A stretch of 23,514 nt of DNA. It comes from JAAYXU01 sp050942555 (GTDB lineage Bacteria > Bacillota > Clostridia > Christensenellales > UMGS416). Shown here in pieces: positions 7,820 to 14,903 of this stretch (positions are counted from its first letter, which is position 1; each line of letters starts with the position of its first letter). The position numbers were made by a program, and so were the translations under genes. Where the stretch lies: contig JBMNNN010000014.1 of assembly GCA_050942555.1 (NCBI GenBank), positions 1 through 23,514 on the forward strand. Direction: 5' to 3'. Under the pieces are notes generated by a model, which saw only the letters and a list, made by a program, of their open reading frames with translations, had not been told where the DNA came from and made no database searches.

Positions 7820-8432
7820 CGGCTGCGACATGCGCGAACTGACCCGTGTAGTCGGTCATCATGCGCATCCCGTGCACAGGCCAGATCACGGCGTGCACCT
7901 CGCCCAGCAGCAGATCGGTGCTGACCGGGCCGACGTCGTAATACCGGCTGTCGTGGCTGTCGTTGCGGTTGTCGCCCAGCACGTATACCGTCCCCTTGGG
8001 CACGACGACCGGCGCGAGATCCCGCTCCATGCGCGCCGCGATATACGGCTCGTCGATGGCGCTGCCGTTCACGTACAGCGTTCCGTTCCGTATTTCGACG
8101 GTATCTCCGGGCAGGCCGACCACGCGCTTGACGTAGTTCTCCCGGTCGGCGGGATCGGGATAGTGCAGTATCACGATCTCTCCCCGCTCGGGCATGCGAA
8201 TGCGGTATGTAAAGCGGGTAACCAGCATGCGCTCCCGGTTCATGAGCGTCGGCTCCATGCTCGTACCGTCCACGATGATGATCTGCGCCACGAACGTATT
8301 GAACGTGAGCGCCAGCGCCACCGCGACCAGTATGCATACGATCCACTCGAGCGCTTCGCGGGACGCGCTTTTGGGCGCCATGGGTTTGGATCTGCGGCGG
8401 GCGGGCATGCGTCGCCGCTGTCGGTATTCCAT
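7809..8432 (-). CDS. lepB: Signal peptidase I
   Basis: Type I signal peptidase cleaves signal peptides from exported proteins at the outer face of the membrane. The 207-residue protein has a basic N-terminus, one membrane segment (about 29-50), then the catalytic serine box VDGTSMEPTL (Ser58), the lysine box YVKRVVGLPGD (Lys102) and the VLGDNRNDSHDSR box, all typical of the Ser/Lys dyad family; size and single membrane anchor fit the Gram-positive type. GAAAGGAG precedes the ATG and lies within the last codons of the DUF951 gene, whose stop is 3 bp upstream, so the two are co-translated. Last gene of the operon that begins with the hydrolase-fold gene at 10431. Confidence 0.96.
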   Translation of the reverse strand: MEYRQRRRMPARRRSKPMAPKSASREALEWIVCILVAVALALTFNTFVAQIIIVDGTSMEPTLMNRERMLVTRFTYRIRMPERGEIVILHYPDPADRENYVKRVVGLPGDTVEIRNGTLYVNGSAIDEPYIAARMERDLAPVVVPKGTVYVLGDNRNDSHDSRYYDVGPVSTDLLLGEVHAVIWPVHGMRMMTDYTGQFAHVAAAAG

Positions 8433-8435
8433 CGG

Positions 8436-8663
8436 CTAGTCTCCTTTCGGGGGAGCCGGGCTCTCCTGCTCCCAGGCCCTGCGGACGACGCGGCGGGCCC
8501 GTTTCTCGAACAGCGGGCGGTTCATCATCACGACGCGGCCGCATCCGGTGCAGCGGATCTTAATATCCGCGCCGGTACGGATGACGACCCACTGATCGGA
8601 GCCGCACGGGTGCTTTTTCTTCATCTGTACCGTGTCGCCCAGCCCGAACTCGATCGCGTTCAT
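8436..8663 (-). CDS. DUF951 family protein
   Basis: Small 75-residue protein matching the DUF951 pattern: GLGDTVQMKKKHPCGSDQW, then RTGADIKIRCTGCGRVVMM. The conserved HPCG plus CxxCG cysteines suggest a metal-binding or nucleic-acid-binding fold; the biological role of the family is not known to me. The ATG overlaps the stop of the mscS-like gene by four bases (ATGA), and its own stop lies 3 bp before lepB. DUF951 genes are known to occur next to mechanosensitive-channel genes in Firmicutes, so the context is ordinary. Confidence 0.9.
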   Translation of the reverse strand: MNAIEFGLGDTVQMKKKHPCGSDQWVVIRTGADIKIRCTGCGRVVMMNRPLFEKRARRVVRRAWEQESPAPPKGD

Positions 8664-9535
8664 TCCGTATCCTTTCTGCGGATGACCACGCTGCGGGGAT
8701 AGGGTGCCTCGATGCCCTCCTCGTCGAACCGCCGCATGATCCTCAGGCGCAGCGCCCGCTCAATGCCGTAATTTGCGGGCGAGGTCGTCCTGACCTGCGC
8801 GCGCAGCACGACCTCGGACACTCCCACCGATATGACGCCCGGAACGACGGGGGCTTCAGCGGCCTTATCGGGATTCTCGGCCGCCCAAGCCGCCGCCTCC
8901 TCCTCAACGATCCTGCAGGCGCGCTCGATATCGGCTTCGCGCGCCACGGCCATGTCCACAACGGCCCAGTAGGCGCCCCGGGACATGTTGGTCACCTTGC
9001 GGATCTCGCCGTTTGGAATCGTGTGCAGCTCGCCCCGCCAGCTTCGTATCTGGGTGGTGCGCAGCGTCAGCGACTCCACGGTGCCGGTCACCTCTCCGAT
9101 CGTCACGAAGTCCCCGACCGAGAGCCGGTTATCGAATATGAGGAAAAACCCGCCGACATAGTCTTTGACAAGGCTCTGCGCTCCAAGGCCCAGCGCGATG
9201 CCGCCGATGCCCGCTGTAGCCAGCAGCGAGCCGACCGTCCCGCCCAGCCCCAGATGATAGAGTATCGTGACGATCGTCGAAAACCATATCACGACCCGTA
9301 CGATGTACAGCAGCACCGACAGCATCGTATCGGCCTTGCGCGGATCCAGCGGCATTTTTGCGCTATGCCGCGAGAGCCCCACAACGCGCTCCAGCAGACG
9401 GCGGATTAGCCTGATCAGCAGCCAGGCTGCCAGCAGTATGAGGCCCACCTCGGCGACGACAAAAAGAGGCCCAGCCCAGCGCGGCACCTGCCAGTCGCTC
9501 ACCAGCCCCAGTATTTGTTCAATCCACAGTTTCAT
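8660..9535 (-). CDS. Small-conductance mechanosensitive channel (MscS family)
   Basis: MscS-type channels open under membrane tension and release solutes after osmotic downshock. The 291-residue protein has hydrophobic segments at about 23-44 and 73-95 and the pore-lining third helix at about 102-130, with the family signature GIGGIALGLGAQSLVKDYVGG followed by FDNRLSVGDFV. The beta domain (GTVESLTLRTTQIRSWRGE, then IPNGEI) and a C-terminal alpha/beta domain complete the fold. A frame opens at a GTG at 9568, but the ATG at 9535 has AAAGGA at good spacing and is preferred. It lies 29 bp after the hydrolase-fold gene and overlaps the DUF951 gene by four bases. Confidence 0.93.
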   Translation of the reverse strand: MKLWIEQILGLVSDWQVPRWAGPLFVVAEVGLILLAAWLLIRLIRRLLERVVGLSRHSAKMPLDPRKADTMLSVLLYIVRVVIWFSTIVTILYHLGLGGTVGSLLATAGIGGIALGLGAQSLVKDYVGGFFLIFDNRLSVGDFVTIGEVTGTVESLTLRTTQIRSWRGELHTIPNGEIRKVTNMSRGAYWAVVDMAVAREADIERACRIVEEEAAAWAAENPDKAAEAPVVPGVISVGVSEVVLRAQVRTTSPANYGIERALRLRIMRRFDEEGIEAPYPRSVVIRRKDTE

Positions 9536-9564
9536 GGCCATTCCTTTCCGTCGGGCGATCGGTG

Positions 9565-10431
9565 TCACTCATAGGGCCGCCAGCGCCGCAGGCTGTTCGC
9601 AAGAAAGGCGTGGACCGACTCCGCAAACTCACCCGGCCGCTCCTCGTGCGCCAGATGGCCACAGTTGCGCAGCACCCGGTACTGGCAATCGGGGATTCCC
9701 TTCCTGTACAGCGCGCTCATCGCGGCCGGGTGGCACTGGTCGCTGTCCCCCCACAGCAGGCATACCGGTATGCGTATGCTGCCAAGACGGTCAAAAACGT
9801 CCCTGCTGTCGAACCGGCGCAGCAGGAGCAGCAGATTGCGCCGGGTTTCCGCGTCCTCGAACAGCTGCACAAACTGGTGCACCTCCGACTCATGGATCAT
9901 GGTTTCGTCGAAATGCATCCGCCGCAGTATAAGCTCGAAATCCCGCTGCGACATACGGCGTATCAGCCACTCGCCCACGATCGGCGTCAGCAGGTGCTGC
10001 CACTGCCACGGATAGTACCGCGTCAGGCTTCCGGGGCTCTCAAGCGCCAGCGCCGCGATCCTGTCGGGATACTTCTGATAAAGCGCCAGCGCGTATATGC
10101 CGCCCTCCGCCGCACCCAGCAGGCTGACCGCCTCGCCCGCCGCTACCGAGTCGATAAAGGCATGGAGCACATCCGCCATGTCCTCCACCGAGCCCTCGCC
10201 CGGCAGCCCCTTCGAGTAGCCGCATCCGGGCAGATCGAGCGATATGACCCGGTAATAATCCGACAGCAGGGGAATGATGCCCCGAAATGTATACAGCGAA
10301 AAACCAAGCCCGTGCAGGAGCACGAGCGGAAGGCCCTGCCCCTGCTCATGATAGTGGACGGTGCAGCCCGCGATACTGAGATTTCTCCCAAGCTCCGGGG
10401 AATTGAGAAACGCCTTCTGAAACGGCATCAT
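9565..10431 (-). CDS. Alpha/beta-hydrolase-fold protein lacking the nucleophile serine
   Basis: 288 residues with the alpha/beta hydrolase layout: the oxyanion-loop motif LLHGLGFS (about 38-45), DLPGCGYSKG (about 66-75), a nucleophile elbow at LLGAAEGG, an acid residue in LLWGDSDQ, and a C-terminal histidine in NCGHLAHEERP. The elbow normally reads G-x-S-x-G; here it is G-A-A-E-G (residues 106-110), so the catalytic serine is an alanine while the acid and histidine remain. The protein may be a non-catalytic or re-purposed fold member. GGAAGGGAGG precedes the ATG at 10431; a GTG three codons earlier is less well placed. First gene of the operon with mscS, DUF951 and lepB. Confidence 0.88.
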   Translation of the reverse strand: MMPFQKAFLNSPELGRNLSIAGCTVHYHEQGQGLPLVLLHGLGFSLYTFRGIIPLLSDYYRVISLDLPGCGYSKGLPGEGSVEDMADVLHAFIDSVAAGEAVSLLGAAEGGIYALALYQKYPDRIAALALESPGSLTRYYPWQWQHLLTPIVGEWLIRRMSQRDFELILRRMHFDETMIHESEVHQFVQLFEDAETRRNLLLLLRRFDSRDVFDRLGSIRIPVCLLWGDSDQCHPAAMSALYRKGIPDCQYRVLRNCGHLAHEERPGEFAESVHAFLANSLRRWRPYE

Positions 10432-10488
10432 CGCGGGCACCTCCCTTCCATCCGACGATTGGATCCGCCACCATTTGCCATCCCCCGC

Positions 10489-10503
10489 AACGGTATATCC
10501 GTT
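10489..10503. promoter_or_regulatory. Palindrome at the predicted start site of the hydrolase operon
   Basis: AACGG-TATAT-CCGTT has perfect 5-bp arms around a 5-bp centre. It lies directly downstream of the -10 box at 10509-10514, over the expected transcription start, where a repressor could bind. The arms are short, so chance is possible. Confidence 0.3.
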
Positions 10504-10508
10504 AGCTT

Positions 10509-10537
10509 ATTCTAAACCTTATGATGCCATAAATCAA
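10509..10537 (-). promoter_or_regulatory. Sigma-A-type promoter of the hydrolase-mscS-DUF951-lepB operon
   Basis: On the minus strand: -35 TTGATT (10532-10537, 4/6), 17-bp spacer, -10 TAGAAT (10509-10514, 5/6). The start would be near 10502, about 70 bases before the ATG at 10431. Gene spacing downstream (29 bp, then overlaps or 3 bp) fits one transcript. Confidence 0.6.
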
Positions 10538-10660
10538 GGAAAAACGCAGCCGGGCGCTGCCGCTCGAAAGCCCGCATCCCGGCGGGCACATCGCGTATCC
10601 GTCCAGGCGTTTGTATTGCCCATATCCTCCGCGCTTTTCCGCCCGCGATTCCCCATTTGT

Positions 10661-10689
10661 TTGACATTTGCAGCAGTGTGTAATATAAT
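10661..10689 (+). promoter_or_regulatory. Perfect consensus sigma-A promoter of the 3D-domain gene
   Basis: TTGACA (10661-10666), exactly 17 bp, then TATAAT (10684-10689): both hexamers and the spacer match the vegetative consensus exactly. This predicts strong constitutive transcription, with a leader of about 65 bases before the ATG at 10760. Confidence 0.85.
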
Positions 10690-10759
10690 CGTAACACTTA
10701 GAATGTCTGTTCTCTGCGCCAGGCCCGGCGTCCGGGAACGATCGAAAGGAGGCATATCC

Positions 10760-12364
10760 ATGCTGCGCCGCAAAACCCTGGATCCGCTATCGCTGAGCGA
10801 ATCGAACGCGGGAGCCTATATGCGCGGCATACTCAGGAAGTATGACGAAGCCGCGCCGGCGCTGCCCCTGGGCAAGCCACGCAATCGTCCCGATGACTCC
10901 CGAAGCCGCTCGCTGAAAATCGTATCGGCCCTATGCGCGATGTGCACCGCGCTCTGGTCCTGTCTGGTCGCGCTCATTCCACGGGCTGCCGCCCGGGGAA
11001 CGGGCCGCCTGCGCCGTACCGCAGCGGGGCTCAGGCGCGCGTGCCGAAAGCCGCGCAGTCCGCTGCGCACAAGAGAGCATGCGTCCCGGCCGCGCGCTGC
11101 CGCCGAAACCGTAGCGCCGGCCGCCGAAGTATACCGCACAGAGCGCGCCCCGCGCATCACGATCGCCGGACGGATACGCGCTCTGGCCCGCCCGGTCAAG
11201 CTGCGTATCGCGCTCATCTGCCTGGCATCGGCTGCCGCGATCACAGGCGTCACCGTGCTGTGGGTGCATCTGGAGCGCCTGCATTACGACCGCACACACC
11301 ACTCGATCCAAATAGAGCCGGGGGGCGGGACGCCGATTACGCTCGAAACGACGCTGGCCACGGTGGGCGCTGTGCTCGCCGCCTACGACATCCATATCGG
11401 TCAGCAGGATCAGGTAATGCCTTCTCCCGAGACGCCGCTCAGCGACGGGGTCGTCATCACGATCGTGCGGGGACTCAGGCTGGAGATATACACAGCCGAT
11501 TCCACCCATACTGTTTACCTGACGCAGGGAACCGTTGCCGATGCGCTGTCCATCGCGGGCGTACTATACGATGAGGACGACGTGGTGCAGCCCGCGCCCG
11601 ATACGCCGATAGAGGACGGGATGGAAATCACGATGATCCGCGTCGACAAAAGGATGATCACCGAAAGGATAGAAATCGAATATCCCGTCATATACAAGGA
11701 CGACAGCGACCTATACAAGGGCGAGACGAAAATCGAGCGGGCAGGCGAAATGGGCCAGCGCGTCCGGGAGGTCCGCATCACATATATGGACGGCCGTGAG
11801 ATGAGCCGCGAGAAGATACGCGACGAGGTCGCCAAAGAGCCCACATCCGAGGTAGTCCTGCAGGGAACCCAGAACAGGCCCGCCACTTCCAAGCCCAAGA
11901 CGACTTCCAAGGCCACAGCCAAGCCCACCGCCCGGCCTACCGCGTCACCCACCAAGCGCCCCGGCGTCGTGCAGGAAATAGACGAGGAAATGCTGGGACA
12001 CACCAGCAGCAACCCGGCGGACTACGTGGTTCCCGCTGCCCCGTCCGAGTACATCGAGATCCTGACGATGGAGGCCACCGCCTACACGCACACCGGCAAC
12101 AGGACCGCGACCGGAGTCTGGCCGCAGGACACCCGCACGCTCAAGCGCCCCGGCACCATCGCGGTCGCGCCCGACACGATACCCTACGGCACGCTGCTCT
12201 ACGTGCCGGGGTACGGGTACGGTATCGCCGAGGACACCGGCGGATTCCGCTTCCATAACCCGATGCAGATCGACTGCTTCATGGGCACGATCGAGGAATG
12301 CCTGTCCTGGGGACGCAAGCGCAACCTGAGCATCTACATCGTCCAGTACGATTACCGCCGGTGA
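10760..12364 (+). CDS. Cell-wall protein with DUF348, G5 and 3D domains (YabE/Rpf-like)
   Basis: 534-residue envelope protein related to YabE and other proteins ending in a 3D (Asp-Asp-Asp) domain, a fold shared with MltA-type lytic transglycosylases that cut peptidoglycan. The first 145 residues are Arg/Ala-rich with a hydrophobic stretch at about 52-73; a second, stronger membrane segment lies at about 148-170. Outside follow two ubiquitin-like DUF348 repeats (about 178-280, including VYLTQGTVADALSIAGV), a G5 domain (about 285-360, ERIEIEYPVIYKDD), a Lys/Thr/Pro-rich linker, and the 3D domain (about 430-534: MEATAYTHTG, GTIAVAPDTIPYGT, GIAEDTGG, MQIDCFMG). The expected aspartates are present. 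AAAGGAGG at 10745-10752 sets the start. Monocistronic, behind a perfect promoter. Confidence 0.9.
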   Translation: MLRRKTLDPLSLSESNAGAYMRGILRKYDEAAPALPLGKPRNRPDDSRSRSLKIVSALCAMCTALWSCLVALIPRAAARGTGRLRRTAAGLRRACRKPRSPLRTREHASRPRAAAETVAPAAEVYRTERAPRITIAGRIRALARPVKLRIALICLASAAAITGVTVLWVHLERLHYDRTHHSIQIEPGGGTPITLETTLATVGAVLAAYDIHIGQQDQVMPSPETPLSDGVVITIVRGLRLEIYTADSTHTVYLTQGTVADALSIAGVLYDEDDVVQPAPDTPIEDGMEITMIRVDKRMITERIEIEYPVIYKDDSDLYKGETKIERAGEMGQRVREVRITYMDGREMSREKIRDEVAKEPTSEVVLQGTQNRPATSKPKTTSKATAKPTARPTASPTKRPGVVQEIDEEMLGHTSSNPADYVVPAAPSEYIEILTMEATAYTHTGNRTATGVWPQDTRTLKRPGTIAVAPDTIPYGTLLYVPGYGYGIAEDTGGFRFHNPMQIDCFMGTIEECLSWGRKRNLSIYIVQYDYRR

Positions 12365-12654
12365 AGCGGCAGCGCAACGGAGCAGGCGACGGCTCAAACA
12401 GGCAGGCATACCGCTCCTCCTTTATTTAAATTACAAAATAGTTGTATATGTTGGTGCAAGTATAGTTACTAGTATGCCTACCTATGATGGCTTAGTTAAG
12501 ACATTGGAATTTATGTCGGCCGTCATTGCCGCTGGCTGTTATTGGGTTGCATCAAACCCAGCAAAATAGCGTCCCGCTCCCGGCTGCGTACAGCATAAAT
12601 CCATCCGTAGCGGAAGAGTCAAGCGGAATCAGTAGGATTTTTCATGCCGGACCG
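12365..12654. other. Intergenic region with an AT-rich core
   Basis: This 290-bp gap lies between the 3D-domain gene and the end of the nitrilase gene. From about 12420 to 12570 it is markedly AT-richer than its surroundings and holds one protein-like short frame (12474-12569). An 8-bp direct repeat TGCCGGAC (12645-12652 and 12660-12667) spans the nitrilase stop. No convincing intrinsic terminator was found for either convergent gene. Confidence 0.5.
12474..12569 (+). other. Possible 31-residue small ORF or gene remnant
   Basis: ATG to TAG encodes MPTYDGLVKTLEFMS, then AVIAAGCYWVASNPAK, with a short hydrophobic stretch. The same frame is open upstream back into the 3D gene and reads as hydrophobic protein (YLNYKIVVYVGASIVTS) just before the ATG, so it could be the tail of a decayed small membrane protein. 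There is no ribosome binding site at the ATG. Not recognised; may be noise in AT-rich DNA. Confidence 0.25.
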
Positions 12655-13605
12655 CTACCTGCCGGACTGCGCGGCGATCGCTTTCGCCCGCATAGAGCTG
12701 GAGCGCCTGAAATAGTCGTCCAGTAACTCAATGCCGAATTCAGCGACCATGTCGGCTGCGGTTGCCTCGCTGGTTTCGCTGGTAATGAGCACGCTTCCCA
12801 GGTATCCCGGGTCGGTTATCGTGACCCCGGGGCCGTATTTTCGCTTCAATGTCGATAGCTTTTCCCTGTTGAAGTCAAGATGCGCGACCGCATAGTCGAG
12901 GTTTATCGTGGTGGTCACATGCTTCGTATAGTTGGTGGAAGCGGCCAGGAGCGTGCCAAGCGGGGAAATGACGCTGCAGGGCAGACCGGCGACGGCGCCA
13001 ATGAAATAAGACCGGCAGGAATAGGCCCAATAGCTTTGCATGAGCCCGCCGTGGTACATCGAGGAGAACACGATAAGTTCGGGCCGGGACTCCGCGTATC
13101 GGAGCCGCAGCTCGTCGAAATTAAGGTCAAAGCAAATCGCGCCACCCACGGTGCCAAAATCCGTCCGGATGACCGGGGCGTCCCTGCCAAAGAGGATGCG
13201 GCCTTCGGTGTGCTCGGTGACCACCAGATGGTTCTTGTCGTAGATGCCGTCGATGCCGCCGTCGCGGCTGATGAACTGGGTGGAATTGCGGTATGTGCCG
13301 TCGGGGAGCAGCCGGGCCGACGAATACGCGATGTTGCAGCCGTATGCGCGCGCCACCTCAATGAAATGGTCGCGGATGCGGTCGCCCCGCACTTCGTAGT
13401 ATCTTTGGCGCAGGCGCATCGGAAAGTTCGGCGGCCGGTCGCATGCCTCGGGCAGTACGATGAGATCGGGCCGGTCGGGCAGCACACTGCCCAGCTGCGC
13501 ATCCCAGTGTTCGATCATTTCCTGTACGCACAGATCCGGATCCTTTTCGGGGTCCATTTCATGGGGAGCGGGCCCCAGCGCGCTCACTTTTATGTATCTT
13601 GCCAT
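12655..13605 (-). CDS. Carbon-nitrogen hydrolase (nitrilase superfamily)
   Basis: Nitrilase-superfamily enzyme, most likely an amidase or carbamoylase cleaving a non-peptide C-N bond; the substrate is not readable. The 316 residues contain the Glu-Lys-Cys triad in its normal surroundings: LIVLPEACDRPP (Glu53), GIYDKNHLV (Lys124) and GGAICFDLNFDELR (Cys158). A longer frame opens at 13719, but the ATG at 13605 has GGAGG at ideal spacing and aligns with the usual N-terminal beta strand (RYIKVSALG). The start overlaps the end of the enolase-superfamily gene by 16 bp, so the two are coupled. It is the last of five genes in an accessory metabolic operon and is expected to be cytoplasmic. Confidence 0.9.
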   Translation of the reverse strand: MARYIKVSALGPAPHEMDPEKDPDLCVQEMIEHWDAQLGSVLPDRPDLIVLPEACDRPPNFPMRLRQRYYEVRGDRIRDHFIEVARAYGCNIAYSSARLLPDGTYRNSTQFISRDGGIDGIYDKNHLVVTEHTEGRILFGRDAPVIRTDFGTVGGAICFDLNFDELRLRYAESRPELIVFSSMYHGGLMQSYWAYSCRSYFIGAVAGLPCSVISPLGTLLAASTNYTKHVTTTINLDYAVAHLDFNREKLSTLKRKYGPGVTITDPGYLGSVLITSETSEATAADMVAEFGIELLDDYFRRSSSMRAKAIAAQSGR

Positions 13606-14903
13606 ACAGATCCTCCATTCGCCAGCGATTCGTAGTGCTTCATCTGCCCGAAAATGCCCCCGCTTCGCCGGTAGAAATCGTCGTCCAGCGCAAAGAGGCC
13701 TTCCTTCACCTGCATCCACGGCGCGCCACAGCAGGGATGATAGGACTGCATCCGCCGCCAGTTCCGGTAATTCTGCTGGCCGTTGGTTTCCAGCACGCCG
13801 ACTTTCATGCCCGGCAGCGGAGCCAGACGCGCCGCCACATTCTTGTTCCAGTCTACCAGCACGGGGTTCACGGTGAGGTCGGCGCAGAAGCAGGGAACGC
13901 CCCTTTCATGGGCGGTCTGGGCGATCCTCAGGCTCATGCTCAGCGTCTTGGCGATGGGTTTGAGGGCGATGGCGCCGTAGCCCAACTCGATGCGCTCCAG
14001 CGCGTCCCTGTCGCAGTGCGCGCTCTCGTCGGCGGCGATCCGGACCGGTATGTCGCTCACATCGACCCTGTATTCCTCGGGAAACGGTTCCTCCAGCAGT
14101 ATAATCCTCTCCAGCGCGCCGATATGATCGGCGTAATCCAGCAGCCTGAGCAGCTGGTCCTTGCTGCCGTAGCGGCCGTTGGCGTCCAGATAGTACGGAA
14201 TGTATCCGTTTTCGGTGTAGCGCGTGCTCCTGTCGCGGGCCAGCGCATGGATCGCGGACAGGCGCCGCATATCCCAAGCGAGCATCTTTTCAGGATCGGC
14301 GTCGCCCTCCGGGTCGGAGCCAATTTTGATCTTCAGGAAAAAGAAGCCCTGGTCCAGCATCCCGGCTGCATCCTGCGGCGTGTTCCCGTAGGATATGAGC
14401 GGGACAGCGGCCAGCTTCCGATGCCGACAAGACAGCGCCGGGCGCATGGAAGCGGGGATCAGCATGTCGAAGGATTCGATTGCGTTTTCCCGGCAGTACA
14501 GCAGCCACGCGGCGTTGTCGACAGCCACCAGCGCGTTAAGCGCGAACGTGGCGCGAAGGCGCGGGTTGCCGGTGACGCTTTTGCCGTACGCATAGACCAG
14601 CGGATACAGCTCTGAGAGAAGCTCCATGGGCGTATCGAACGGTATTTCCCTGGCTTTGCGCAGCGCGTACTCGGTCAGCAGGTACATCATCGCGTTGCCC
14701 GCCGGCGGCGAGCAGGACGCGAACACTGCGGCGTCCGACCAGAGCACGCTTTGCACCCCCAGGCCCACGGCCCTGGTACCCGAGTGTCCTTCAAGGAGCG
14801 CCGCGGTCTGCCAGAGCTCGTCCACGCAGCCGCCCTTGAACCCGAAGGATGTGAGCAGCGGCTCCCGCTCAAAACCGCTGCCAGTTCGCGCGATGCGGAT
14901 CAT
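13590..14903 (-). CDS. Enolase-superfamily (mandelate racemase/muconate lactonizing-like) enzyme
   Basis: Enolase-superfamily enzymes abstract the alpha-proton of a carboxylate held by Mg2+ and then racemise, dehydrate or lactonise it. Visible in 437 residues: the K-x-K base motif FLKIKIGSD (Lys191/Lys193), metal ligands in YYLDANGRY (Asp240), LLEEPFPEE (Glu271) and IAADESAH (Asp292), and a lysine in IALKPIAKT (Lys315). The N-terminal region and overall length are longer than usual (around 370-400), and the cap residues differ from families I know, so the reaction is undefined; acid-sugar dehydration or epimerisation are the main options. The ATG overlaps the upstream gene by four bases (ATGA); the nitrilase gene overlaps its end by 16 bp. 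Confidence 0.85.
   Translation of the reverse strand: MIRIARTGSGFEREPLLTSFGFKGGCVDELWQTAALLEGHSGTRAVGLGVQSVLWSDAAVFASCSPPAGNAMMYLLTEYALRKAREIPFDTPMELLSELYPLVYAYGKSVTGNPRLRATFALNALVAVDNAAWLLYCRENAIESFDMLIPASMRPALSCRHRKLAAVPLISYGNTPQDAAGMLDQGFFFLKIKIGSDPEGDADPEKMLAWDMRRLSAIHALARDRSTRYTENGYIPYYLDANGRYGSKDQLLRLLDYADHIGALERIILLEEPFPEEYRVDVSDIPVRIAADESAHCDRDALERIELGYGAIALKPIAKTLSMSLRIAQTAHERGVPCFCADLTVNPVLVDWNKNVAARLAPLPGMKVGVLETNGQQNYRNWRRMQSYHPCCGAPWMQVKEGLFALDDDFYRRSGGIFGQMKHYESLANGGSVWQDT

Larger units (their letters stand above)
10432..10759. other. Divergent intergenic region with two promoters
   Basis: This 328-bp region separates the hydrolase-fold gene (minus) from the DUF348-G5-3D gene (plus). 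It holds one promoter for each direction, a small palindrome at 10489-10503 and a GC-rich inverted repeat (GCCCGC at about 10570 with GCGGGC). The reading frame of the plus-strand gene stays open upstream to an ATG at 10475, but the promoter at 10661-10689 and the AAAGGAGG before 10760 argue that this part is not translated. Confidence 0.6.

Noticed and set aside
11945..12409. Minus-strand ORF with a good-looking GGAGGAG before its ATG
   Set aside because: It lies antisense over the 3D domain, its protein lacks recognisable features, and the ribosome-like site is probably chance.
12365..12425. Intrinsic terminator after the 3D-domain gene
   Set aside because: Only short complementary segments (GGAGC/GCTCC) far apart are found, although a T-rich stretch follows.
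12645..12667. Direct repeat TGCCGGAC at the end of the nitrilase gene as an attachment site
   Set aside because: Only 8 bp, 15 bp apart, with no partner found at the other end of the operon.
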